Positions 1-8,497 of a stretch of DNA of 64,000 bases are shown here, one piece after another. The notes under the pieces were generated by a model. It was not told the DNA's origin and searched no databases. It saw only the letters and a program-made list of their open reading frames with translations. The translations under genes were made by a program, and so were the position numbers. Each line of letters begins with the position of its first letter. The stretch's first letter is position 1. The DNA comes from SCGC-AG-212-J23 sp035649175 (GTDB lineage: Bacteria > Pseudomonadota > Gammaproteobacteria > Burkholderiales > SG8-39), in contig DASRKB010000102.1 of assembly GCA_035649175.1 (NCBI GenBank), positions 17,762 to 81,761 on the forward strand. The letters are read 5' to 3'.

Positions 1-834
1 GATCTCGCGAGCGCGTGGGCCGAGCGGCTTTTCCTGACCCCGCCGCGCCCGGCGGACGCCGCTGCGAGCGCGTTCGATCTGATCGACGCTAGGAATGCGT
101 ACTTCGAGCACAAGGGACGCGCGATCGCGACGTGGACCTGGGGCGCGAAAACTGTCGATGCGCCGGCAGTCTTGCTCGCGCACGGCTGGGGCGGCCACGC
201 CGCGCAAATGCGCGCCTTCGTCTTTCCACTGCTCTGCGCCGGCTACCGCGTTATCGCATTCGATCAGCCGGCGCATGGAGTCTCGGAAGGGAAGCTCTCG
301 GGATTGCCGGATTTCGCGGAAGTGCTGGCGGAAGTTTCCGCCAGGGCGGGGCGGATCCATGGCGTCATCGCCCATTCGATGGGCGGCGCCGCCGCCGCGC
401 TCGCCATCGCGCGCGGGCTGCCGGTGCGCCGCGCGGTAATCATCGGTACCTCGATGGAAGTCGGCGCCTACGCGCGGCGCTTTGCGCGCTGGCACGGGAT
501 GCCCGAGCGCGTGCGCGAGGCGATGCAGGCGGCGATCGAGGAGCGTTTCGGCGTGCCCTTCTCCCAGCTCGACGTGGCGAAGCTCGCCCCGCGGCTCGCG
601 CCCCCGGCGCTCGTGATCCACGACCGCGAAGACCGCACGGTGCCGTGGGCGGAGGCAGCCCGCTTCGCCCGCGCCTGGCCGCACGCGCGCCTGCTCCTAA
701 CACGCGGGCTCGGGCACCGGCGCATCCTCGAGGACGGCGATGTCGCGCACGCGGCCGCGGACTTCATCGCCGGGCGCTCGTCGATCGCCAGCATCGCGGC
801 GCCCGCGCTTCCCGACCCGGCGCCGCTGTACTGA
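1..834 (+). CDS. alpha/beta hydrolase, 5' end cut off by the window
   Basis: The frame is open from base 1, so the N-terminus lies outside the window and about 277 residues are visible. It shows an alpha/beta hydrolase core: an oxyanion-type HGWGGH motif near visible residue 61, the nucleophile elbow AHSMGG with the serine near residue 126, an acidic loop HDREDRTVPW, and a late GLGHRRI that supplies the likely catalytic histidine. The substrate cannot be told from sequence; such enzymes are usually cytosolic esterases or small acyl hydrolases. The stop TGA overlaps the next gene's ATG by one base, so the two are probably cotranscribed and translationally coupled. Confidence 0.75.
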   Translation, partial: DLASAWAERLFLTPPRPADAAASAFDLIDARNAYFEHKGRAIATWTWGAKTVDAPAVLLAHGWGGHAAQMRAFVFPLLCAGYRVIAFDQPAHGVSEGKLSGLPDFAEVLAEVSARAGRIHGVIAHSMGGAAAALAIARGLPVRRAVIIGTSMEVGAYARRFARWHGMPERVREAMQAAIEERFGVPFSQLDVAKLAPRLAPPALVIHDREDRTVPWAEAARFARAWPHARLLLTRGLGHRRILEDGDVAHAAADFIAGRSSIASIAAPALPDPAPLY

Positions 835-1322
835 TGGACAGGTCCTTGAGCGTTTCCTGGAGCGACCCGCGCATGCTGTCGGAGGCGGCGCGCGCCATGG
901 CGGGGATCGAGTTTCTCCAGGCGATTCGGGACGGCCGGCTGCCATCGCCTCCGATCGCTCAACTCCTCGGCATGCGGCTCGCGGAAGTCGAGCGCGGGCA
1001 TGCGGTCTTCGAGGTCGTCCCGGCCGAGCAGTACTACAACCCGATCGGCGTGGTTCACGGCGGCCTCGCGCTTACCCTGCTCGACTCCGCCATGGCGTGC
1101 TCGATCCAAACCCATCTACCGGCCGGCACGGGATACACGACCCTCGAGGTCAAGGTGAACTTCGTGCGAGCAATCACTTCCACCACGGGCAGGCTCCGCG
1201 CGATCGGAAAGATCGTTCACGCGGGCAACCGCGTCGCCACCGCAGAGGGGCGCGTGGAAGATGCGGCCGGCAAGCTCTACGCGCACGGCACGACGACCTG
1301 CATGGTCTTGAGTGGCGGTTAG
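834..1322 (+). CDS. PaaI-type hotdog-fold thioesterase
   Basis: This 162-residue protein has the hotdog thioesterase signature VVHGGLALTLLDSAMA in its centre, followed by the expected strands ending in GTTTCMVL. PaaI/YbgC-type proteins hydrolyse acyl- or aryl-CoA thioesters as homo-oligomers in the cytosol. The start ATG at 834 shares its A with the TGA stop of the upstream hydrolase (tgATG), and this tight coupling supports the start. The acyl group is unknown. A second protein of the same family lies at 28223-28636. Confidence 0.82.
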   Translation: MDRSLSVSWSDPRMLSEAARAMAGIEFLQAIRDGRLPSPPIAQLLGMRLAEVERGHAVFEVVPAEQYYNPIGVVHGGLALTLLDSAMACSIQTHLPAGTGYTTLEVKVNFVRAITSTTGRLRAIGKIVHAGNRVATAEGRVEDAAGKLYAHGTTTCMVLSGG

Positions 1323-1406
1323 GGCGAGGATCCCGCGCTTTGACGCAGCGCGGGAAGCCGGCCAGAGCAGTTTACAGACGCCTGAGGTCGAGGTAACAAT
1401 GACTCA

Positions 1407-2072
1407 ATGTCTTCAGGCCGGGTCTTCCGCTTCGCGCCCACACCTGAGCACCCGGTCAAGCATCTCTTCGTCTTCCTGCACGGCTGCGGCGCGACCGCGC
1501 AGTCGATGATCCCCATCGCCTTCAAGTTCCAGGCGCGCTTCCCGAGCGCGGCGCTCGTGGTGCCCAGCGGCTTCAACCCGGAGGCGCGCGGCGGCGCAGC
1601 CCAGGACTGGTACCCCACGCGCGGCCTGAACTGCGACAACCACCGCGAGCGCGTGGCCGCGGTGTTGCCTGACGTGGAGGACCTGGTGCGCCGCGAGCAG
1701 ACGAGCCTGCGCGTACCCGCCAACCGCACGGTGCTGATCGGCTTCTCACAGGGCGGCACCGTCGCGCTCGAGGCGGTGAAGTCGCCCGGCCTCGCCGGCG
1801 CGGTCGTCGCCTTCTCCGCGCGCTATGCGCGGCTGCCGGGACGCGAAGCCCGCATCCAGTCGCGCATCCACCTGGTCCACGGCGAGTTCGATTCCGTCGT
1901 GTCCCGCGTCTACGCCGAGCGTGCAGCGCGTGTTCTTTCGGGCCTGCATGTGCCGGTCACGCTCGACATCGTCGAGGATCTCGGCCACGCGCTTTCGCAC
2001 CGCGCAATCAGCTTGGGTTCGCTGCGCCTGCTGCAGGGAATCTACGAGGGCCGGCGCGCCACGCTGCACTGA
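1407..2072 (+). CDS. phospholipase/carboxylesterase family hydrolase
   Basis: The protein has 221 residues with the layout of the carboxylesterase 2 (YpfH/EstB) family: FLHGCGA oxyanion loop near residue 24, nucleophile elbow IGFSQGGTVAL, acid loop HGEFDSVV and terminal histidine in DLGHALS. The length matches this family of small cytosolic esterases. ATG 1407 has an AGG-containing stretch about 15 bases upstream but no strong Shine-Dalgarno sequence at the usual distance; an out-of-frame ATG at 1399 leads to no conserved product. It converges with the PHB depolymerase-type gene downstream with 32 bases between them. The substrate is unknown. Confidence 0.8.
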   Translation: MSSGRVFRFAPTPEHPVKHLFVFLHGCGATAQSMIPIAFKFQARFPSAALVVPSGFNPEARGGAAQDWYPTRGLNCDNHRERVAAVLPDVEDLVRREQTSLRVPANRTVLIGFSQGGTVALEAVKSPGLAGAVVAFSARYARLPGREARIQSRIHLVHGEFDSVVSRVYAERAARVLSGLHVPVTLDIVEDLGHALSHRAISLGSLRLLQGIYEGRRATLH

Positions 2073-2104
2073 ACCTGAAGCAAGGAAAGCGTGCCCTTGC
2101 GGCG

Positions 2105-3085
2105 CTAGTTACCGGCGGCTAGCGCCTTCAGCATCTCCATGACCGCCTTGATCTGCACGCCCTCCTGCGTGTGGTAGGCGTCCCCGGTGTAGCCCCACCA
2201 GTCCCAGCAGGCGCGCGGGTTGAAGGCGAGCGGGCTCCAGCTCGCCCGCGCTTGGGGATACAGCACGAGCAGGCGGTTCGTATCGGCCCAACGGTTGTAT
2301 CCCGCCTCGCGCGCGAAGCGCTCCCCGACCTCGCCCGCGCTCTGGCGGCAGCCATGGAAAGCGACATGCACGCGGCAACGTTCCTTCTCGCAAGCCCGCG
2401 GCACGTACAGGAAACCGCTCTCGCCCATCCTCGCCTCCGTCCCGTAGGGGCGCTGGTCGAACGCGAGCAGGCGCCCGCCCGGCTTCGCGGCAGGGTCCTT
2501 CACAACAGCGCCCAGTACGTGCTTGAGCAGCGCGCCCGCGGCGTCGTAGTCGCAGTCGTTGAGGTAAGGCTCGCGCGTCGCTGCACACTCTTCGTTGCCC
2601 GCCTCCTCCGTCGGCATCGCGTGCCCGGCCGACGTATTGTCGATGAGCACCGCCTTCACGCGGTAGAGCGCGTAGTACTCGCGCAGCCCCTGCACCACCG
2701 CGGCATACACAGTGCGGTCGCGCATGCCGTGGAAGAGCCACACGCGTGCCGCGGCGAGGTTGCCCGTCGGATCGATGCGCCCCTTGCGCGCCGCCCCGTC
2801 GGTCGCTTCCTTCAGCATCCGCGGCGAAGGCAGCGGCGTCCACGGGCCGGGTTGCATGCAGTTGTAGTAGGCGGCCCAAAGGTTGCCCTGCGCGCAGTAG
2901 TAGGGTCCGCCGGCGACGACGCCAACGCCTTTGACGAGCGAGGAGTGAGCGACGTGCAGCTGCACCGCCATGTACCCGCCCGCCGAGAGCCCGGAGGCCG
3001 TCAGTCCCCTAAGATCGGCTTGCAGCGCGGGCAGCGGGTCCGCGCCAAGGGCGGGGAGACAGACGAAAAGAAGAAGAAACCTCAG
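2105..3085 (-). CDS. secreted PHB depolymerase-family hydrolase, probable CTG start
   Basis: Read from 3085 this is a 326-residue protein with a signal peptide (leucine-rich stretch ending in a LGA cleavage region near residue 15), the lipase box GLSAGGYMA with the serine at 34, Asp123 in HGMRDRTV, His155 in AGHAMP, and an FHGC oxyanion motif at 243-246. The oxyanion motif C-terminal to the serine is the permuted type 2 order described for some extracellular poly(3-hydroxybutyrate) depolymerases. The first ATG (2971) falls after the catalytic serine, so it cannot be the true start. No ATG, GTG or TTG occurs in frame before it; CTG at 3085 overlaps the stop of the upstream ligase gene as CTGA, mirroring the usual ATGA coupling. 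Export to periplasm or outside is likely. Confidence 0.72.
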   Translation of the reverse strand: MRFLLLFVCLPALGADPLPALQADLRGLTASGLSAGGYMAVQLHVAHSSLVKGVGVVAGGPYYCAQGNLWAAYYNCMQPGPWTPLPSPRMLKEATDGAARKGRIDPTGNLAAARVWLFHGMRDRTVYAAVVQGLREYYALYRVKAVLIDNTSAGHAMPTEEAGNEECAATREPYLNDCDYDAAGALLKHVLGAVVKDPAAKPGGRLLAFDQRPYGTEARMGESGFLYVPRACEKERCRVHVAFHGCRQSAGEVGERFAREAGYNRWADTNRLLVLYPQARASWSPLAFNPRACWDWWGYTGDAYHTQEGVQIKAVMEMLKALAAGN

Positions 3086-5049
3086 CTCGCGAGTTCCTGA
3101 AGATCCCTGAAGAGCTCGAGCGCCTCGGGATTGGCAAGCGCGTCGGTGTTGGCGATCGGCATGCCGTGCACCGCCGAGCGCACTGCGAGCTCCACCACCT
3201 TGCCGTTCTTGGTGCGCGGAATGTCCGGCACCTGCACGATCTTCGCCGGCACGTGACGCGGCGAGGCGTGCTCCCGGATCTCGGCGCAGATGCGCTCCTG
3301 CAAGGCGTCATCGAGCGCCCGGTCGCCCTTCATCTTGACGAAGAGCACCACGCGCGTGTCGGTGGGCTTGTCCGGCGGCCAGAGCTGCCCGATCGCGACT
3401 GCCTCCTCGACCTCGTCGATGCGCTCGACCACCCGATAGATCTCCGCGGTGCCGATGCGCACGCCGCCGGGGTTGAGCGTGGCGTCGGAGCGACCATACA
3501 CGACCATCGTGCCGCGCTCGGTGAGCTCGCTCCAGTCGCCATGGCACCAGATGTTCGGGAACTTCTCGAAGTACGCGGCGTGGTAGCGCTCGTCGCCGCG
3601 GTCGTTCCAGAAGCCCAGCGGCATGGATGGGAACGGCCGAGTGCACACCAGCTCACCTTTCTCGCCGATTACCGGCTCGCCGTCCTCGTCGAACACTTCC
3701 ACCGCCATCCCGAGCGACCGGCACTGCATTTCGCCGCGGTAGACCGGCAGCACCGCATTGGCGTCGGCGAAGGCCGCCATGATGTCCGTGCCGCCGGAGA
3801 TCGACGAAAGGCAGACGTCCTTCTTGATCGCGTCATAGACGTAGTCGTAGGTCTCGGGGGCGAGCGGCGAGCCCGTCGAGAGCAGCATGCGCATTCCTGG
3901 CAGGTCGTAGTGCTCTCGCGGCCGCACGCCGCGCTTGGCGATCGCGTCCAGGAACTTTGCCGAGGTGCCGAAATGCGTGATGCGCTCGCGCTGCGCGTAC
4001 TCGAAGAGGATCCGGCCCTCTTTCGCAAAGGGCGAGCCGTCGTAGAGCATCACGCTCGCCTCGGCCATGAGCGCGCCGAAAAGCAGGTTCCACACCACCC
4101 AGTTGGTCGTGCAGTAGTAGAAGAAGCGGTCGCCGGGCCGGAGGTCGAACTGCAGCTTGTACATCTTGAGGCCCTGCAGCAGCGTGCCGCCGGCGCCGTG
4201 CACGATGCACTTGGGCTTGCCGGTGGTTCCGGAAGTGAACAGGATGTACGCGGGGTGGTTGAACGGCAGCTGCGCGAACGCGATGTCCGTCGACTGGTAG
4301 CGGCGCAGCCACTCGTCCAGGCGAACCGCCTTGGGGATGTCGGAGACGTCGAGCTCCGCGTCAAGGTAGGGCACGACCACGACCTTGCGAACGCTGGGCA
4401 GACGCTCGACGATCTCGCGCACCCGCTCCAGCGAGTCGTGATCCTCCCCGTTGTAACGGTAGCCATCGGCGCAAAACAGCACCTTCGGCTCGATCTGGCC
4501 GAAGCGATCCACGACGCCCTCGACGCCGAAGTCCGGCGAGCATGACGACCAGACCATGCCCTGAGAAAGGGCGGCGAGCGCGAACAGGCCCGCCTCGGGA
4601 ATGTTCGGGATGAAGGCGGCCACGCGATCGCCCGAGCGCAGCCCAAGCGCAGCAAGCGCCTGTACCGCGCGCGACACGTCGCTCGTCAGGTCGGAGTAGG
4701 AGACGCGGCGCTGGAAGCCGCGCTCGTTCCAGAGCACGAAGGCGTCGCCGCGATCGCCGCGGCGCATCATGTTCTCCGCGATGTTCAGGCGCGCCTCGGG
4801 AAACCACTTCGCGCCGGGCATCTTGTCGCCGTCGACGAGCACCGTGGAGCCCTTGCGAGAGGCGATCACGCCGCAGTGGTCCCAGACGTCGGACCAGAAC
4901 GCCTCGGGCTCGTCGATCGACCACTGGTAGAACTCGGAATAGCTGTTGAGGTCGACGTGCCGCTTTCGCACGACCTGGCGCGCGAATTGCGTCAGCTGCG
5001 CCTGCTCGATCGCTTCCTCCGACGGGGACCACAGCGGTTTCATGGGCAT
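3082..5049 (-). CDS. acetoacetate-CoA ligase (acetoacetyl-CoA synthetase)
   Basis: This 655-residue ANL-superfamily enzyme activates acetoacetate to acetoacetyl-CoA with ATP. Visible marks are the adenylation P-loop FTSGTTGKPK at residues 271-280, the GRSDATLNPGGVRIGTAE hinge region, and the C-terminal PRTKNGKVVE lysine motif. Length and N-terminal sequence (SIDEPEAFWSDVWD) match acetoacetyl-CoA synthetases rather than acetate ligases. The neighbouring secreted PHB-depolymerase homologue, coupled by a 4-base overlap, suggests a role in using 3-hydroxybutyrate through acetoacetate. A second in-frame ATG lies at 5043. A perfect TATAAT on the minus strand (5075 to 5070) sits 21-26 bases before the start. 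Confidence 0.9.
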   Translation of the reverse strand: MPMKPLWSPSEEAIEQAQLTQFARQVVRKRHVDLNSYSEFYQWSIDEPEAFWSDVWDHCGVIASRKGSTVLVDGDKMPGAKWFPEARLNIAENMMRRGDRGDAFVLWNERGFQRRVSYSDLTSDVSRAVQALAALGLRSGDRVAAFIPNIPEAGLFALAALSQGMVWSSCSPDFGVEGVVDRFGQIEPKVLFCADGYRYNGEDHDSLERVREIVERLPSVRKVVVVPYLDAELDVSDIPKAVRLDEWLRRYQSTDIAFAQLPFNHPAYILFTSGTTGKPKCIVHGAGGTLLQGLKMYKLQFDLRPGDRFFYYCTTNWVVWNLLFGALMAEASVMLYDGSPFAKEGRILFEYAQRERITHFGTSAKFLDAIAKRGVRPREHYDLPGMRMLLSTGSPLAPETYDYVYDAIKKDVCLSSISGGTDIMAAFADANAVLPVYRGEMQCRSLGMAVEVFDEDGEPVIGEKGELVCTRPFPSMPLGFWNDRGDERYHAAYFEKFPNIWCHGDWSELTERGTMVVYGRSDATLNPGGVRIGTAEIYRVVERIDEVEEAVAIGQLWPPDKPTDTRVVLFVKMKGDRALDDALQERICAEIREHASPRHVPAKIVQVPDIPRTKNGKVVELAVRSAVHGMPIANTDALANPEALELFRDLQELAS

Positions 5050-5069
5050 TTCGCTAGGATTGGGCGCTG

Positions 5070-5077
5070 ATTATAGT
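5070..5077. promoter_or_regulatory. overlapping divergent -10 elements (acetoacetate-CoA ligase / putA)
   Basis: ATTATAGT reads TATAAT on the minus strand (5075-5070), well placed for the ligase gene, and TATAGT on the plus strand (5072-5077), pointing to putA. The plus-strand hexamer overlaps the annotated GTG of putA, so if it is used the putA start must lie slightly downstream. No convincing -35 box was identified. Confidence 0.45.
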
Positions 5078-7997
5078 GAACCGCGAGTTGCGTTCCGCAG
5101 TTTCGAGCCTGCACCGCGCCGACGAGTCCGGCGCGGTCGAGCGCCTGCGCCTGCTGCAGCCTTCGCCCGAGGCATCCAAGCGCATCCATCTGAAAGCGCT
5201 GCGGCTCGCCGAGGCCGTGCGCTCAGCGCCGTCCGGGGCGCTTTCCGCCGAGTCGTTCCTGCGTCATTACGGCCTTTCCACGCGCGAGGGCGTGGCGCTG
5301 ATGTGCGTGGCCGAGGCGCTGCTGCGCATACCGGACGCCGACACCGCCGACGCGCTGCTAAGAGACAAGCTGTCGTCGATCGAATGGAGCGCCGCCAGCG
5401 CGAGCGACTGGGCGCTGATGCTCACGGGTACCATCGGCCGATGGCATGAGGAGCCCGCCCTGCTGAAAAGGGTGGTGGCGCGGCTCGGCGAGCCCGTCGT
5501 CCGGGCTGCGGTACGCCAGGCGATGCGAATCCTCGCTGGCCAGTTCGTGCTCGCTGAGACAATCGGCCAGGCGCTCGAGCGCGCCGCCGTGCGCGCGCCC
5601 TACCGCTTTTCGTTCGACATGCTCGGCGAGGGCGCCCGCACCGCCGCGGATGCCGAGGCCTATTTCGCCGAGTACCTCAAGGCGATCGAGGCGGTGTCGC
5701 CGCCACATGCCGTGTCAGTCAAGCTTTCCGCGCTGCACCCGCGCTTCGAGGAAGCAAAGCGGGCCCGGGTGCTCGAGGAGCTGCTGCCGCGGCTGCGGTC
5801 GCTCGCACGAGCGGCGGCGGACCGCAACGTCGGCCTGACGATCGATGCCGAGGAGTCGGAGCGCCTCGAGCTCACCCTCGACCTCTATGAGGCCGCGCTG
5901 TCCGCCGACGCCACGCTCGGCCTCGCGGTCCAGGCCTATCAGAAGCGCGCCGTGGCGGTGTGCGACTGGCTCATCGGGCTCGGTCGCTCAATGCGGCGTC
6001 GGCTGCCGGTCCGGCTCGTGAAAGGCGCGTACTGGGACGGCGAGGTGAAGCGCGCGCAGCAGCTCGGCATGCCGGACTACCCGGTCTTCACGCGCAAGGC
6101 GGCGACCGACATTTCCTACGTCGCTTGCGCGACGAAGCTGCTAGCCGCCCCGGGCGCGGTTTCTCCGGCGTTCGCCACGCACAACTGCAGGACGGTAGCG
6201 ACGATCCTCGAGCTCGCGGCAGACGCCGAGTTCGAGTTTCAGAAACTGCACGGCATGGGCGACGCGCTCTACAGCGCCCTGCTGGCCGAGCGCAACGTCC
6301 CGGTGCGCGTCTACGCGCCGGTCGGCAACTTCAGCGAGCTGCTGCCCTACCTCGTGCGCCGGCTGCTCGAGAACGGCGCGAATACCTCCTTCGTGCACCA
6401 GATCGCGGATCCGGGGGTGCCCTTGGACGCGCTGGTCGCCGATCCGGCGGAGGCGCTGCCCCGACCGTATGCGCCGGCCCCGCGGATTCCGCCGCCGCGC
6501 AATCTCTATCCCGACCGGCTGAACTCGCTCGGCCTGGACCTCTCCCGGCGCGACATTCTCGATTCGATTCATCAAGCGATCGTCTCGGCCGAACCGATAC
6601 CCTCAGTCACCCATACAGAACCCGCGGAGCGGGATGCGGCGATCAGCCGCGCCGCGGCCGCCTTCGCGTCATGGTCGCGCATGCCGCCCGCCGAGCGCGC
6701 CATCCACCTCGAGCGCGCGGCCGACGCTGTCGAGACGCACATGCTAGAGCTCGTCTCGCTCATCGTGCGCGAGGGCAAGCGTACCTACGCCGATGCCGTA
6801 TCCGAGGTACGCGAGGCGGCGGACTTCTGCCGCTACTACGCGCTGCAGGCGCGCAAGAGCGCCCTGCCGCTCGAGCTGCCCGGGCCGGCAGGCGAGACGA
6901 ACGAGCTGCACCTGCACGCCCGCGGCGTCTTCGCCTGCATCAGCCCATGGAATTTTCCCCTCGCGATCTTCACCGGCCAGGTCGCCGCCGCGCTGGCGGC
7001 GGGCAATACGGTGGTGGCCAAGCCGGCCGAGCAGACGCCCGCCACCGCGCTTCGCGCAGGTTCGCTGCTTCGCGAGAGCGGCATCCCCGCCGATGCAATC
7101 CAGTGCGCGATCGGCGATGGCGAGACGGTGGGCGCACCGCTCGTCGCGGACCCGCGCATCGCGGGCGTGGCCTTTACCGGCTCCATCGACACGGCGCGGC
7201 GCATTAACCAGGCACTCGCGCGCCGCGAGGGACCCATCATCTCTTTCATTGCCGAGACTGGCGGCGTGAACGCGATGATCGCCGACTCCTCGGCCCTTCC
7301 GGAGCAGCTGGTGGACGACGTCGTCGCCTCCGCCTTCCAGAGCGCCGGGCAGCGCTGCTCGGCGCAGCGCATTCTCTTCCTGGATGAAGGCACCGCGCCG
7401 CGTGTCATGGCGCTCATCGCCGGAGCGCTCGGCGAACTGAAGGTCGGCGACGCCGCCGAGCCCGACACCGACGTCGGGCCGGTGATCGACGAGCCGGCCT
7501 GGAGAGCCTTGTCGGCACATATCGAGAGGATGAACCGGGTCGCACGGAGAATCGGGGAAGCCGCGACACCGCCCGCCATCCCAGGACTCCATTTCATCGC
7601 TCCAGTCGCTTTCGAGCTCGCGCTCGAGCAGCTTCCTCGCGTCGAGATCTTCGGACCGGTGCTGCACGTGTGCCGCTACAGGCGCTCGGACCTGCCGGGC
7701 GTCCTCGCCTGGCTGCGCGATACGGGCTACGGGCTGACCCTCGGCATCCACAGCCGCATCCAGGGCTTCGTCGAGGCAGTGCTCGCGGGCGCGCGGGTGG
7801 GCAACATCTACGTGAACCGCAGCATGATCGGCGCCGTGGTGGGCGTGCAGCCCTTCGGCGGAGAGGGGCTCTCCGGCACCGGGCCGAAGGCCGGCGGCCC
7901 CCATTACCTGCCGCGGTTCGCGACCGAGCGAACCCTGACGGTCAATACAGCCGCCATCGGCGGTGTGACCGAGCTACTGAGTCGCGATCGAAGCTAG
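5076..7997 (+). CDS. putA: bifunctional proline dehydrogenase / L-glutamate-gamma-semialdehyde dehydrogenase
   Basis: PutA oxidises proline to glutamate in two steps, passing electrons from FAD to quinone and then reducing NAD+. The 973-residue protein has the FAD-dependent PRODH barrel at about 130-440 (RLVKGAYWDGEVKRAQ motif) and an aldehyde dehydrogenase domain at about 500-960 with ISPWNFPLAIFTGQ, the general base Glu727 in AETGG and nucleophile Cys761 in GQRCSA. It lacks the ribbon-helix-helix DNA-binding domain of long trifunctional PutA and is of the short bifunctional type. GTG at 5076 overlaps a -10-like hexamer; TTG 5088 is a possible alternative start. Its stop shares CTAG with the convergent gene. 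Confidence 0.93.
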   Translation: MNRELRSAVSSLHRADESGAVERLRLLQPSPEASKRIHLKALRLAEAVRSAPSGALSAESFLRHYGLSTREGVALMCVAEALLRIPDADTADALLRDKLSSIEWSAASASDWALMLTGTIGRWHEEPALLKRVVARLGEPVVRAAVRQAMRILAGQFVLAETIGQALERAAVRAPYRFSFDMLGEGARTAADAEAYFAEYLKAIEAVSPPHAVSVKLSALHPRFEEAKRARVLEELLPRLRSLARAAADRNVGLTIDAEESERLELTLDLYEAALSADATLGLAVQAYQKRAVAVCDWLIGLGRSMRRRLPVRLVKGAYWDGEVKRAQQLGMPDYPVFTRKAATDISYVACATKLLAAPGAVSPAFATHNCRTVATILELAADAEFEFQKLHGMGDALYSALLAERNVPVRVYAPVGNFSELLPYLVRRLLENGANTSFVHQIADPGVPLDALVADPAEALPRPYAPAPRIPPPRNLYPDRLNSLGLDLSRRDILDSIHQAIVSAEPIPSVTHTEPAERDAAISRAAAAFASWSRMPPAERAIHLERAADAVETHMLELVSLIVREGKRTYADAVSEVREAADFCRYYALQARKSALPLELPGPAGETNELHLHARGVFACISPWNFPLAIFTGQVAAALAAGNTVVAKPAEQTPATALRAGSLLRESGIPADAIQCAIGDGETVGAPLVADPRIAGVAFTGSIDTARRINQALARREGPIISFIAETGGVNAMIADSSALPEQLVDDVVASAFQSAGQRCSAQRILFLDEGTAPRVMALIAGALGELKVGDAAEPDTDVGPVIDEPAWRALSAHIERMNRVARRIGEAATPPAIPGLHFIAPVAFELALEQLPRVEIFGPVLHVCRYRRSDLPGVLAWLRDTGYGLTLGIHSRIQGFVEAVLAGARVGNIYVNRSMIGAVVGVQPFGGEGLSGTGPKAGGPHYLPRFATERTLTVNTAAIGGVTELLSRDRS

Positions 7998-8497
7998 ATC
8001 TTGCGGGAATCGTAAGCCCAGTGCAGCAGTGCCTGGCGCTGGCGCGGACGGCAGAGCAGGCTGCCTTTCCTGCAGTGCTTCTTCAGCTGGACGACATGGC
8101 GGCGCACCGCGCGCCAGCGGGCGATCTGCCGCGCATCGTCCGCATGGCGCCGGCCCATGTAGTAACGGCAGTACCATTGGAACCAGCCGCGCGGGTCGTC
8201 GGGATGCATCCAGCCTTTCTCGCGCCAGACCGAAAGCGGCTGGGAAGCGCGCACGCCGAAGAAGTTGAGCTTTGCGTCGTACCGCTTCGGGGAGAGCTTG
8301 GCGCCCTTGAACCACGATGCGGGAAACTCCCGGCGGCAGTCGGTCATGTACTTGCCGCCGAACACGCCGAGCGCGAACATCTCTTTGGGCGTGAGCTCCG
8401 GCCGGAACTGCGGAGAGAAGTGACTGCCGGGAGGCTCGGTGCGAAAGTACCGGTATCCCTTCTGCATCCGGTCCCGGACCGTGATCCGACGCCTCAT
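7994..8497 (-). CDS. conserved hypothetical protein rich in Trp, Tyr and basic residues
   Basis: I do not recognise a named family. The 167-residue product is soluble, without signal peptide or membrane segment, and strongly basic, with aromatic clusters such as GWFQWYCRYYMGRR and a lysine/arginine-rich end. The phrase LTPKEMFALGVFGGKYMTDC near residue 35 looks like a conserved core. The start ATG (8497) overlaps the aspA stop as ATGA, so it is cotranscribed with aspartase. Its TAG stop shares the four bases CTAG with the stop of putA on the other strand. Nucleic-acid binding is possible from charge alone but is not shown. Confidence 0.7.
   Translation of the reverse strand: MRRRITVRDRMQKGYRYFRTEPPGSHFSPQFRPELTPKEMFALGVFGGKYMTDCRREFPASWFKGAKLSPKRYDAKLNFFGVRASQPLSVWREKGWMHPDDPRGWFQWYCRYYMGRRHADDARQIARWRAVRRHVVQLKKHCRKGSLLCRPRQRQALLHWAYDSRKI

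Noticed and set aside
3166..4545. Long open frames antisense to the acetoacetate-CoA ligase and other GC-rich genes
   Set aside because: In GC-rich DNA stops are rare in the antisense frames; the products are low-complexity Arg/Ala/Gly/His-rich with no domain.
5072..5088. Moving the putA start to TTG 5088 because a -10 overlaps GTG 5076
   Set aside because: Possible, but TTG with no ribosome-binding site is weaker than GTG and the overlap may mean that only the minus-strand -10 is used; the GTG start is kept.
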